Under the pieces are notes generated by a model. The model was not told the origin of the DNA and searched no databases. It was given only the letters and a program-made list of their open reading frames with translations. This document shows positions 1-8,369 of a stretch of 55,825 nt of DNA, piece by piece. How positions within the stretch are numbered: position 1 is the first letter of the stretch; every line of letters starts with the position of its first letter. The DNA is from Bacteroidales bacterium (lineage in GTDB: Bacteria; Bacteroidota; Bacteroidia; Bacteroidales; FEN-979), in the NCBI GenBank assembly GCA_014860625.1, contig JACZJJ010000105.1, forward strand, positions 1 through 55,825, read 5' to 3'. Made by a program: the position numbers and the translations under genes.

Positions 1-561
1 GTACTGGGCATTTGCTCTGCCCTGGCAGTTACGGCAAAGCTCGAGCCATCGGTGGTTATGGCCCTTTCAGTAGTGTTTGTGCTGGCCATAGGCAATGTAT
101 TGATCTCACTTCTGAGAAAAACAATCCCCCCCAGGATCAGGATCATCGTGCAGCTTACAGTAATTGCCACACTGGTTATTCTGGTCGACCAGTTTCTGAA
201 GGCTTTTGCTTACGATGTTAGCAAACAGCTCTCTGTTTTCGTGGGCTTGATCATCACCAACTGTATCATCATGGGAAGATTTGAAGCCTTTGGAATGGCG
301 AATAAACCATGGCCATCATTTTTAGATGGTATCGGGAATGCTCTTGGATATGGATGGATACTCATTGTTGTAGGTTTCCTCAGGGAATTGCTCGGCTCCG
401 GCACTGTTTGGGGATACCCTGTCCTGGAAAAGATCGGGCTCTATAACTGGGGATATGAAAATAACGGAATGATGATCCTTCCCCCCATGGCCCTGATCGT
501 TGTGGGTATCATCATCTGGGTGCAGCGAGCCAAAGTTCGTGATCTCATTGAAGAGAATTAA
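1..561 (+). CDS. nqrD: Na+-translocating NADH:quinone reductase subunit D (5' end outside window)
   Basis: This is an integral membrane subunit of the Na+-NQR complex, which oxidises NADH, reduces quinone and exports sodium. The reading frame is already open at base 1 ([17 protein letters not shown]...), so only about the first 20 residues are missing. The family signatures [33 protein letters not shown] and [12 protein letters not shown] are all present, with about six hydrophobic helices. NqrE starts 26 bp after the stop and NqrF follows, the standard nqrDEF order. NqrD and NqrE are related subunits that together hold an iron centre in the membrane (family knowledge). Confidence 0.97.
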   Translation, partial: VLGICSALAVTAKLEPSVVMALSVVFVLAIGNVLISLLRKTIPPRIRIIVQLTVIATLVILVDQFLKAFAYDVSKQLSVFVGLIITNCIIMGRFEAFGMANKPWPSFLDGIGNALGYGWILIVVGFLRELLGSGTVWGYPVLEKIGLYNWGYENNGMMILPPMALIVVGIIIWVQRAKVRDLIEEN

Positions 562-587
562 TCTGAACCTGTACAAGTTATCTGATC

Positions 588-1205
588 ATGCAAGAAATAG
601 CAAGTATATTCGTCAAATCGATCTTCATCGACAACATGGTCTTCGCCTATTTTCTGGGGATGTGCTCCTACATCGCCGTGTCGAAAACCGTGAAGACATC
701 CGTTGGACTGGGAATTGCTGTCATCTTTGTTTTAGGCATTACTGTTCCGGTTAACTACCTGATCAATGAGTACCTGTTGGGACCCGGTTCACTTTCATGG
801 ATCGACCCTTCATTCGCCGATGTTAACCTCAACTTCCTTTCCTTCATTATTTTCATCGCTGTAATTGCATCCATGGTACAGTTGGTTGAGATGGTGATTG
901 AGAAATTCTCCCCGGCACTTTACAATTCGTTGGGTATCTTCCTTCCTCTGATTGCTGTGAACTGCGCCATCCTGGGCGGATCACTATTCATGCAGGAGCG
1001 CGAGTACCAGTCGCTTGCCGAAGCCACTTCGTTCGGATTGGGATCGGGTGTGGGTTGGCTGATTGCCATTGTGGGTATTGCAGCCATCCGCGAAAAAATT
1101 CGCTATTCGAATGTTCCTGCCCCTTTGAGGGGTTTGGGCATCACCTTTATCATCACCGGGTTGATGGGGATAGCATTTATGATGTTTATGGGAATTAAAA
1201 TCTAA
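588..1205 (+). CDS. nqrE: Na+-translocating NADH:quinone reductase subunit E
   Basis: Inner-membrane subunit of Na+-NQR, 205 aa, the usual length for the family. It has six hydrophobic segments and NqrE signatures such as FIDNMVFAYFLGMCSYIAVSKTV, LGIFLPLIAVNCAILGGSLFM and GVGWLIAIVGIAAIREKI. The paired half-helices with Cys (GMCSY and VNCAI) match the conserved Cys residues that NqrD and NqrE use to bind an iron cluster. It lies 26 bp after nqrD and 20 bp before nqrF, so the three are surely co-transcribed. It is homologous to RnfA, but the neighbouring NqrF settles the complex as Nqr rather than Rnf. Confidence 0.97.
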   Translation: MQEIASIFVKSIFIDNMVFAYFLGMCSYIAVSKTVKTSVGLGIAVIFVLGITVPVNYLINEYLLGPGSLSWIDPSFADVNLNFLSFIIFIAVIASMVQLVEMVIEKFSPALYNSLGIFLPLIAVNCAILGGSLFMQEREYQSLAEATSFGLGSGVGWLIAIVGIAAIREKIRYSNVPAPLRGLGITFIITGLMGIAFMMFMGIKI

Positions 1206-1225
1206 GCGCGCTCAATAAAAATAGT

Positions 1226-2482
1226 ATGATTCTGCAAGTAAGCATTGGAGTAGTTATAGTATCAAGCATCATCGTGTTTCTCACCATTTTGCTAATACTG
1301 GTAGGCATGTTGCTCTATGCCAGGTATAAACTTACCCCACAGGGAAAAGTGAGACTGATCCTGAATGGAGAGAGAGAGATGGAAGTGGATCCGGGCTCAA
1401 CGGTATTGACCACCCTGGCTACCAACGATATTTTTCTGCCTTCGGCATGCGGAGGTGGTGGTACCTGTGCTATGTGCAAATGCCAGATCACCGAAGGGGG
1501 AGGCAGCATTTTGCCAACAGAAGTGGGATATTTCACACGAAAAGAGCAACAGAATGACTGGAGACTCGCATGCCAGGTGAAGGTGAGGGAAGATATGGAC
1601 ATCAATATCCCTCCCGAAATTTTTGGTATAAAGAAATGGGAGTGCGAGGTAATTTCCAACCATAATGTAGCTACTTACATTAAAGAGTTTATTGTAAAAC
1701 TTCCTGAAGGTGAACACCTTGAATTCATCTCAGGAGGTTATGTGCAAATCGATGTCCCGAAATGTGTGGTTGATTACAAAGATATCAATGTCGAGCAGGA
1801 ATATGTTGACGACTGGGATAAATACAAGATGTGGGATCTGAAGATGAAGAACCCCGAACCGATCTTCCGTGCATACTCTATGGCTAACCACCCGGCAGAG
1901 AGCAACATCATCATGCTCAATATCCGGATTGCCACACCGCCATGGGATCGCAAGAAGAATACCTTTATGAATGTCAACCCCGGCATCTGTTCTTCCTACG
2001 TATTTTCCAGGAAGCCGGGAGACAAAGTAACTATCTCAGGTCCTTATGGAGAATTTTTCATCAAGGATACCAACAGGGAGATGATGTTCATTGGCGGTGG
2101 CGCCGGGATGGCACCCATGCGGTCCCATATTTTTGACCTTTTCAAAACGAAACACTCCAAACGGAAAGCTTCATTCTGGTACGGCGGAAGATCACTCAGG
2201 GAATTGTTTTACATCGATGAATTTGAAAAAATTGCAGAGGAGAATCCCAACTTCGATTTCCATGTTGCTTTGTCGGAACCTCAACCCGAGGATTACTGGT
2301 CGGGACCTGTTGGTTTCATCCACAAGGTTATCTTTGAAACCTATCTTGCGAATCACCCTGAACCGGAGGAGATTGAGTATTATCTCTGCGGACCGCCTCA
2401 GATGAATGACGCAGTGCTGAATATGCTCGATTGCATGGGGGTCCCGGAAGAGATGATTTCGTTCGACGATTTTGGTATTTAA
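1226..2482 (+). CDS. nqrF: Na+-translocating NADH:quinone reductase subunit F
   Basis: The NADH-oxidising subunit that feeds electrons into Na+-NQR. It has one N-terminal membrane helix (about residues 5-32), then a plant-type [2Fe-2S] ferredoxin domain with cluster ligands Cys75, Cys81, Cys84 and Cys116 (motif ACGGGGTCAMC...LACQ). A ferredoxin reductase module follows, with the FAD-binding motif RAYSMANHP and NADH-binding segments GGGAGMAPMRS and YLCGPPQMN. The length of 418 aa is normal for the family. It starts 20 bp after nqrE and is followed 24 bp later by apbE, whose product attaches FMN to NqrB and NqrC. Confidence 0.98.
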   Translation: MILQVSIGVVIVSSIIVFLTILLILVGMLLYARYKLTPQGKVRLILNGEREMEVDPGSTVLTTLATNDIFLPSACGGGGTCAMCKCQITEGGGSILPTEVGYFTRKEQQNDWRLACQVKVREDMDINIPPEIFGIKKWECEVISNHNVATYIKEFIVKLPEGEHLEFISGGYVQIDVPKCVVDYKDINVEQEYVDDWDKYKMWDLKMKNPEPIFRAYSMANHPAESNIIMLNIRIATPPWDRKKNTFMNVNPGICSSYVFSRKPGDKVTISGPYGEFFIKDTNREMMFIGGGAGMAPMRSHIFDLFKTKHSKRKASFWYGGRSLRELFYIDEFEKIAEENPNFDFHVALSEPQPEDYWSGPVGFIHKVIFETYLANHPEPEEIEYYLCGPPQMNDAVLNMLDCMGVPEEMISFDDFGI

Positions 2483-2506
2483 CATACTACCCTACATTTT
2501 ATCATT

Positions 2507-3553
2507 TTGAAAAGCGAAGTCATTTCTGCCTTTCGACCACACTATCTGTTTGGATATTTTGTTCCTTTGGCACTTCTTTTATGGGTTGGCTGCGCTCCCT
2601 CCACCTCATCAGATAAGATTGATTTTAGAGGCGAGGCACAGGGAACTTATTACGCGGTAACCTATTATGATGAGGCAAACCGAAACCTCCAGCCTTCCAT
2701 TGATTCGCTGCTGAAGGCGTTCGACCAAACCGCATCCTTATGGGTTGATTCTTCGCTGATCAACCGGGTAAATAACAATGACGATGTGATTGTAAATGAT
2801 GACTTTTTGGAGCTCTTCAGGATGTCGCAGGAGGTCTCATCACAGACAAACGGCGACTTTGATGTAACTGTGGGTCCACTGGTCAGGGCCTGGGGATTTG
2901 GACCGGAGAACATGCCCGTTATTGGCCCCGGGACTGTTGACAGTTTGCTCCCACTGGTAAACTTCAGGCAGATCCAGGTTAGGAATGGCAAGGTGATCAA
3001 GGCATTTCCCGGGATAAAAATTGACTTTAATGCCGTGGCCCAGGGCTATTCTGTCGACATTGTGGCACGGTTCCTCGAGTCGAAAGGAATTGAAAACTAC
3101 CTGGTGGATATTGGCGGGGAGGTTTATGCACACGGCGCCAAACCCGACGGAAAGCCATGGGTGGTTGGCATCGAGAAACCGTCGAAAAATCAATCTTCTT
3201 CCCGGGAGATAGAAGCGCAACTACCAGTTATAAACCGCGCCGTGGCCACATCCGGAAACTACCGGAAGTACTATGAAAAGGATGGTGTTCACTACTCTCA
3301 CACCATTGACCCGCACACCGGATATCCGGTGAAACATTCGCTGTTGGGAGTGACCGTTGTGGCCTCAACCTGTGCCTCTGCGGATGCCTTTGCTACCGCC
3401 TTCATGGTTATGGGGGTTGACAGTGCTATGAAATTCCTTGATCGCGACACCTCGGGACTTGAAGCCTATTTTATCTCTTCTGGCCCGGATGGCAGTTATC
3501 AAACCCTGATGACGGATGGGTTGAAGAAATCATTGACAGAGATCAACCGGTGA
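2507..3553 (+). CDS. apbE: FAD:protein FMN transferase (ApbE), lipoprotein
   Basis: ApbE covalently attaches FMN from FAD to a Thr of target proteins; in this context the targets are NqrB and NqrC. The N-terminus is a lipoprotein signal ending in the lipobox LWVGC (Cys29), so the enzyme should sit in the periplasm on the membrane. Family motifs include GTYYAVTYY, FDVTVGPLVRAWGFG, KIDFNAVAQGYSVD, YLVDIGGEVYAHG, AVATSGNYRKYYEKDGVHYSHTIDPHTGYPV and ASADAFATAFMVMG. The start is TTG, since no ATG lies upstream of the signal peptide in this frame. It lies 24 bp after nqrF, consistent with belonging to the nqr operon. Confidence 0.96.
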   Translation: MKSEVISAFRPHYLFGYFVPLALLLWVGCAPSTSSDKIDFRGEAQGTYYAVTYYDEANRNLQPSIDSLLKAFDQTASLWVDSSLINRVNNNDDVIVNDDFLELFRMSQEVSSQTNGDFDVTVGPLVRAWGFGPENMPVIGPGTVDSLLPLVNFRQIQVRNGKVIKAFPGIKIDFNAVAQGYSVDIVARFLESKGIENYLVDIGGEVYAHGAKPDGKPWVVGIEKPSKNQSSSREIEAQLPVINRAVATSGNYRKYYEKDGVHYSHTIDPHTGYPVKHSLLGVTVVASTCASADAFATAFMVMGVDSAMKFLDRDTSGLEAYFISSGPDGSYQTLMTDGLKKSLTEINR

Positions 3554-3554
3554 G

Positions 3555-3743
3555 TTAACGGTTCTCGCAGGCTTCTCCTCCATCCGAATTGCCGCAAGTG
3601 CATCCTATGCGCTTCCCTGTGCCGGGATCGACACTGGAGCAGGATTTTTTGAATTCACCGTCTTTCTTAACGAACATCTTGATGGCGATCGCTGCGATTG
3701 CGATTGCTATAAGCACGAAGGATAGCAGGAGTAATTTCAACAT
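3555..3743 (-). CDS. Small single-span membrane protein with conserved Cys cluster
   Basis: This 62-residue protein has one N-terminal hydrophobic helix (LLLLSFVLIAIAIAAIAI) followed by a short soluble tail with four Cys. The tail holds two of them in the segment SCSSVDPGTGKRIGCTCG and another near the end (EACENR). I recognise the pattern as a small 'membrane or secreted' protein common in Bacteroidota, but no function is known to me. It is convergent with apbE, its stop lying 1 bp from the apbE stop. The Cys pattern could bind metal or form disulfides (inference). A possible -7 element (TATTTTTG on the minus strand, 3776-3783) lies upstream. Confidence 0.8.
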   Translation of the reverse strand: MLKLLLLSFVLIAIAIAAIAIKMFVKKDGEFKKSCSSVDPGTGKRIGCTCGNSDGGEACENR

Positions 3744-3790
3744 TTTCGGGAAATCGAACGAAATAAATTAGATTGCAAAAATACGCCATT

Positions 3791-3822
3791 TTTGTGCAAT
3801 TTTCCTTTTTATCCTACATTTG
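3791..3822 (+). promoter_or_regulatory. Bacteroidota-type promoter for the sensor/nucleotidyltransferase gene
   Basis: TTTG at 3791-3794 and TACATTTG at 3815-3822 are separated by 20 bp, matching the Bacteroidota sigma factor consensus TTTG / TAnnTTTG. The ATG of the downstream gene lies about 50 bp further on. Confidence 0.6.
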
Positions 3823-3870
3823 TAATGAAGTCGGGGCGACAAATGCTTTAAGCACAACAAAGAGATCATC

Positions 3871-4740
3871 ATGATATTAGACGTTTCAGTATACGAAAAC
3901 ATGATTGCCGTACTCAGGGAGAGGGAGAAAGAGATGAAATGCCTCTACAAAGTGCATGAGATCATCAACGAAAACCTGCCGATTGACGACTTTTTTATGG
4001 AAATCGTTAAGCATACCTGGGGTGGATGGCAATATCCTATTATTACCCGGGTAAAGATCACTTATGAAGGCAGGGTCTACAAAGAACCGGGATGGACAGA
4101 GACAGAGTGGGTCCAGACTGCAGACATCGTAATTGACGACAGCGTATTTGGAAAGATCGAGGTTTACTACACCCAGTTCAAACAGCTGATTGGCAGCAGT
4201 CAGTTCCTCCCCGAAGAGCAAAAGTTGTTGAACACCATTGCGGCTAATATCAGCAGTTATATTTTTAGCAAAAAATTGCTTGAGACCCTGGAAGCTCTCG
4301 AACGAGATAACAACCGTGAGGAGGGAGTGCAAGAAAACCTGCTTGATTTGCTTCCTGTCAAAGCTGACGTTCATTGGCTATGGCGAAGGGAGATGGTGGA
4401 TAAGATTGCCGCAAAAATTGAACTGAACAACTTTGGCATAGAAGCGATGTATCTGATAGGCAGCACCAAAAATGCCACTTGTGGTCCGGCCAGCGACATC
4501 GATATCATGATTCATTTTGATGGGGATCAGGTTCAGGAGTGTAAGTTGAAGGCATGGTTTGATGGGTGGAGCCAATGCCTTTCAGTGATCAACTTCGTGA
4601 AAACCGGTTACCAGACCGATGGACTGATCGACCTGCATATCATTACCGATGACGATATCAGGGAAAAAACAAGTTTTGCTTGCATGATCGGAGCTGTTAC
4701 CAATGGCGCAACACTTATCAAAAAAAGGTCGGATGACTGA
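3871..4740 (+). CDS. Sensor (GAF-like) domain fused to a nucleotidyltransferase
   Basis: The 289-residue protein has two parts. Residues about 10-150 resemble a GAF-like sensor seen in Bacteroidota signalling proteins and PEP-utilising enzymes (EREKEMKCLYKVHEI...GGWQYPIITRVKITYEG). Residues about 165-285 form an MNT/polymerase-beta type nucleotidyltransferase domain, with Gly197-Ser198, Asp209-x-Asp211 (ASDIDIMIHF) and a probable third acidic residue Asp254 (GLIDLHII). Such enzymes transfer a nucleotide to a small molecule or protein; the substrate here is unknown. Its stop overlaps the start of the phosphoesterase gene (ATGACTGA), implying translational coupling. No signal peptide is seen, so it should be cytoplasmic. 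Confidence 0.8.
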   Translation: MILDVSVYENMIAVLREREKEMKCLYKVHEIINENLPIDDFFMEIVKHTWGGWQYPIITRVKITYEGRVYKEPGWTETEWVQTADIVIDDSVFGKIEVYYTQFKQLIGSSQFLPEEQKLLNTIAANISSYIFSKKLLETLEALERDNNREEGVQENLLDLLPVKADVHWLWRREMVDKIAAKIELNNFGIEAMYLIGSTKNATCGPASDIDIMIHFDGDQVQECKLKAWFDGWSQCLSVINFVKTGYQTDGLIDLHIITDDDIREKTSFACMIGAVTNGATLIKKRSDD

Positions 4741-5581
4741 ATGTTTCTTTGTTTCAGATCTCCATGGCAAGATCGATCGATACACGAAACTTTTTTTGCT
4801 GATAGAGCAGGATAAACCTGATGCTGTTTTCATAGGGGGGGATCTTCTTCCTCATTTTCTGGCAAGAAATGAACTTTACGATGACTTTGTTGTCGACTAT
4901 TTTTTTCCGAACCTTACCCGGCTGAAAGAACTTTTAAAGGATCACTATCCGCAGATTTTCCTGATTTTAGGTAACGACGACGCACGGATTGAAGAAGAGG
5001 TGTTTGCTGAAGATGCTTATAAGGAGTTGTTTTATTACATAAACCAGAGGAAGGTTTTGTTTCACAACCATCCTGTTTTCGGTTATTCCTTTGTGCCCCC
5101 AACTCCGTTTCAGCTGAAGGACTGGGAAAAATATGACGTCTCCAGGTATGTGGATCCCGGATGTGTACATCCTGTTGATGGCTTCCGTACAACTGAGCCA
5201 ACAGAAGCGATCGAGTATGCTACCATTCAAAAAGATCTGGAGGATTTAACACGGGATGAGGATCTTTCCAAAGCCATTTTTTTGTTCCATTCACCCCCTT
5301 ACGAAACATTTTTAGACAGGGCAGCGTTGGATGGCATGATGGTTGATCACGTGCCCCTCGACCTCCATGTTGGCAGTATTGCGATGAAGAAATTTATCGA
5401 GGAGAAGCAGCCGCTGCTTACCCTTCACGGACATATCCATGAGTCGACCCGGTTAACCGGCAATTGGATGCAGCGCATCGGCCATACGGTATCCTTCAAC
5501 GCTGCGCATGACGGCCCTGAACTGTCAGTTATTCAGTTTGACGCAGAACATCCGGAAAATGCCAGGAGGATGCTTGTTTGA
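4733..5581 (+). CDS. Metallophosphoesterase (calcineurin-like)
   Basis: A 282-residue cytoplasmic phosphoesterase of the calcineurin-like fold. The metal-binding motifs are in order: SDLHG (Asp9, His11), GGD (Asp37), GNDD (Asn81), LFHSPP, and GHIH near the C-terminus. The ATG at 4733 is preferred because it overlaps the previous stop (ATGACTGA), follows AAGG-like purines, and starts just before the first motif; an upstream ATG at 4703 would only add KK-rich residues. The overlap with the nucleotidyltransferase gene suggests that the pair acts together, perhaps making and breaking one phosphodiester or nucleotidyl bond (inference). The substrate is unknown. Confidence 0.88.
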   Translation: MTECFFVSDLHGKIDRYTKLFLLIEQDKPDAVFIGGDLLPHFLARNELYDDFVVDYFFPNLTRLKELLKDHYPQIFLILGNDDARIEEEVFAEDAYKELFYYINQRKVLFHNHPVFGYSFVPPTPFQLKDWEKYDVSRYVDPGCVHPVDGFRTTEPTEAIEYATIQKDLEDLTRDEDLSKAIFLFHSPPYETFLDRAALDGMMVDHVPLDLHVGSIAMKKFIEEKQPLLTLHGHIHESTRLTGNWMQRIGHTVSFNAAHDGPELSVIQFDAEHPENARRMLV

Positions 5582-5603
5582 TGTTTTTTCCGAACTTTGC
5601 ATC

Positions 5604-6365
5604 ATGCCTCTCTCTATCGCCTCACTTAACTCTGGAAGCAACGGAAATTGCTATTACATTGGCAATGAAGATGATGCTGTGCTGATCGATGTCGGGATCT
5701 CCTGCCGTGAAACTGAACGCAGGATGGCCAGGCTTGAGTTATCTATCAGAAAAGTGCGCGCCATCTTCATCTCTCACGAGCACAGCGATCACATCCGTGG
5801 AGTAGAGGTTCTCTCTCGGAAACACGGCATCCCGGTCTATATGACTTTATTGACTTACAGCCAGAGCCGGATGAGGCCCGATCCCTCACTGGTGAGATCC
5901 TTCCTGGCACATGAGCCGGTAGAAATCGGAAGCCTGACCATTCACCCTATCCCCAAGCAGCACGACGGCGTCGATCCCTGCAGCTTCTCTGTATCTTCCA
6001 ATGGAACCACCGTGGGTGTCTTTACCGACATTGGGATCGCCTGCGATCAGGTGGCAGAAAGGTTCAGCCAGTGTCATGCCGCCTTCCTGGAAGCTAACTA
6101 TGACGAAAAAATGCTGCAGGATGGAAACTATCCAATTCACCTGAAAAGACGGATTCGCGGAGGTCGGGGGCACCTCTCAAACACGCAGGCACTGGAGACC
6201 TTTATGTGGTACCGGGCGCCCTTCCTGAAGCTCCTGCTCTTGTCCCATCTATCTGCCAACAATAATCATCCGCAAATCGTGCTTGATCTTTTTCAACCTC
6301 ACACCAACGGGGTTCAAGTAACGGTTGCCTCACGGCATGAAGCATCACAGGTCTATTGCATATAA
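5604..6365 (+). CDS. Metallo-beta-lactamase fold hydrolase of the WalJ/YycJ type
   Basis: The 253-residue protein has the metal-binding motif SHEHSDHIRG, the typical opening of the family (SLNSGSNGNCYYIG), and further motifs FTDIG, LEANYD and RIRGGRGHLSN that are characteristic of WalJ/YycJ-like phosphodiesterases. Relatives are implicated in DNA end processing or cell-wall-linked control in Firmicutes; the role in Bacteroidota is not settled. The start at 5604 (MPLSIASL) was chosen over 5508 because the family begins here and the earlier start would overlap the phosphoesterase gene. It lies 22 bp after that gene, so the three are likely one transcript. Confidence 0.9.
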   Translation: MPLSIASLNSGSNGNCYYIGNEDDAVLIDVGISCRETERRMARLELSIRKVRAIFISHEHSDHIRGVEVLSRKHGIPVYMTLLTYSQSRMRPDPSLVRSFLAHEPVEIGSLTIHPIPKQHDGVDPCSFSVSSNGTTVGVFTDIGIACDQVAERFSQCHAAFLEANYDEKMLQDGNYPIHLKRRIRGGRGHLSNTQALETFMWYRAPFLKLLLLSHLSANNNHPQIVLDLFQPHTNGVQVTVASRHEASQVYCI

Positions 6366-6468
6366 TCCCCTGAGGATCCCCGCCCCAGGCCTTCTGTTAA
6401 GCCCTGTATTTTTACGATCCTGAAAATCGGACTGAAATAAAAAATTGTAATTTTACTGCTGTAGTGAA

Positions 6469-8361
6469 ATGTGTTTTAATGCCTTGAAAGGCAAACTAAA
6501 ATTATTCATGGCCAGGCAGTTTCTTTTTTACCTCAGGATATTTCTTTTCTGGGTCCTGGTTTTTCTGACCCAGCGTATTGTTTTTTTATTCGTGAACGCA
6601 TGTCAGCTGAAAAACGATTCAGTATCAACGATCGCCAAAACTTTTCTTTACGGGGAGATCATGGATATTTCCGCCACTTCCTACATCCTGTTCGTTGTGA
6701 TTGTGATATTTTTCCTTACCCTGGCTGCTGAAAGGATTATTTTTGAAAGGATAGTAAGGGGGTTGGTATACCTGCTGCTTGTATTTTCCACACTCTTGAC
6801 CGTTGCCGATGCAGCGCTTCAGCTTTATTGGGGTACACGATTGAACGAAAAGGCACTTTCGGTCCTTCTCTATCCACGAATGGCGATTGATGCCGCAGGA
6901 AGCTCCAACTACCTGCTGCTTCTCGTGATCCTGGTGTCGGTATCGGCTGCCCTGATCTGGCTTTCCCGATTTTTCATGTTTCGTGGCAGGGAGACAACGA
7001 TCCCATCGAGAGGAGCTGCAGCACTTCTCTCGCTGCTTTTGATTCCCTTTCTTGTGATTGGAGCGAGGGGAGGAGTTCAGAAATATCCACTGGGGAAATC
7101 GACCGTCTTCTTTTCTTCAAATTTTACCTGCAATTATGCCGCACTCAACCCAATCTGGAATTTCTCAGATGTTTTGATCAATGCTTGCAAGGATCCCCGT
7201 GATGCATTCCGGTTTTATCCCGATGAGGTAGTGAGGAGAGAGGTGTCTGCACTTTTTGCAAAAGAGGATTCAGCATCGGTTCCACGGCTTTTCTCAGTTG
7301 ACCGGCCCAATATTGTGATGATTCTCCTGGAAAGTTTCACTGCCGGAGCACTTCCAAAAATGAACGGAATTCCGGTAGCGTTGAGATTGAATGAGCTGCT
7401 CGACAGTTCGCTGTGGTTTTCAAATTTCTATGCAAGCGGCTTCCGCTCTGAACATGCGTTGGTTGCCCTTCTGAGCGGAACCCCTTCGATGCCCGGAGGC
7501 TCTCTGCTGAGAGAAGGCAATAGGGTGATCAGGCTTCCTCTGTTTCCGAAACTCATCAAAGACTCTCTGCACTACTCCCTGTTCTTTTACAACACCTATG
7601 ACATTCACTATGCCCGGATGAACGACTACCTCTCTTTTTCCGGATTCGACAGGGTAGTCTCCAACGATAATTTCGGCCAATGCAGACAGCATCAGTGGGG
7701 AGCTTATGATGAATGCCTGTTTGATTTTGTCTTGCAGGACCTACCGGCCAATGGACATTCTTTCTTCTGCCTTGTTCTGACAAGTGTCTCCCATGAGCCG
7801 TTCAAGGCCGATGTACGAAAACTTTATCCAGGAGTAAATGATGAGGAGAGGTACAAAAATACAGTCTACTATACCGATAGCTGTCTTGGGGCGTTTCTCG
7901 ACAGCGCTCGGTTGAAGCCCTGGTACAAGAACACCATCTTCGTCATTCTGGCCGATCACGGTCATGCCTGTCCGGGAAACTACGACTATTTTGATCCGCA
8001 CCGGTTCCACATTCCTTTCCTGATCTACGGCGAACCATTAAGGAAAGAATTTAAAGGGAGGTGCATCGCATCCCCGGCTTCACAAACGGATTTTCCGGCC
8101 TCGATTCTCCACCAGCTGGGCATGGGTTCAACTCAATTCCCGTTCAGCCGCGACATGCTCAGTGAAGAATCGTCCCGTTTTGCGTTTTACTGCTTCAGCG
8201 ACGGATTCGGCTTCATCTCTCCGGGAAGTTGCTATGCATATAACAAGGACTTGGGACGTATCGTTTACTCTTCCCCGGGAGATCCGGCTGATAGCCTTGA
8301 TATAGTTCGCGGAAAAATAATAATCCAATGGATATCCGGCGAGTTAAGAAACCTGAATTGA
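6469..8361 (+). CDS. LTA synthase family protein (membrane phosphoglycerol-type transferase)
   Basis: This 630-residue protein has about five N-terminal membrane helices (to residue about 210) and a C-terminal sulfatase/alkaline phosphatase superfamily domain. Catalytic-site features are LLESF (Glu288), the position normally held by the nucleophile Thr, which here appears to be Ser327 (GFRSEHAL), and the metal-binding pair Asp496-His497 (ILADHGHAC). Family members transfer phospho-head groups from lipids to envelope polymers, or modify lipids. A later ATG at 6508 (MARQFLFYLRI) is an alternative start. The next gene, a multi-spanning membrane protein, follows immediately, suggesting a joint role in an envelope polymer. 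Confidence 0.88.
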   Translation: MCFNALKGKLKLFMARQFLFYLRIFLFWVLVFLTQRIVFLFVNACQLKNDSVSTIAKTFLYGEIMDISATSYILFVVIVIFFLTLAAERIIFERIVRGLVYLLLVFSTLLTVADAALQLYWGTRLNEKALSVLLYPRMAIDAAGSSNYLLLLVILVSVSAALIWLSRFFMFRGRETTIPSRGAAALLSLLLIPFLVIGARGGVQKYPLGKSTVFFSSNFTCNYAALNPIWNFSDVLINACKDPRDAFRFYPDEVVRREVSALFAKEDSASVPRLFSVDRPNIVMILLESFTAGALPKMNGIPVALRLNELLDSSLWFSNFYASGFRSEHALVALLSGTPSMPGGSLLREGNRVIRLPLFPKLIKDSLHYSLFFYNTYDIHYARMNDYLSFSGFDRVVSNDNFGQCRQHQWGAYDECLFDFVLQDLPANGHSFFCLVLTSVSHEPFKADVRKLYPGVNDEERYKNTVYYTDSCLGAFLDSARLKPWYKNTIFVILADHGHACPGNYDYFDPHRFHIPFLIYGEPLRKEFKGRCIASPASQTDFPASILHQLGMGSTQFPFSRDMLSEESSRFAFYCFSDGFGFISPGSCYAYNKDLGRIVYSSPGDPADSLDIVRGKIIIQWISGELRNLN

Positions 8362-8369
8362 TCATACCA

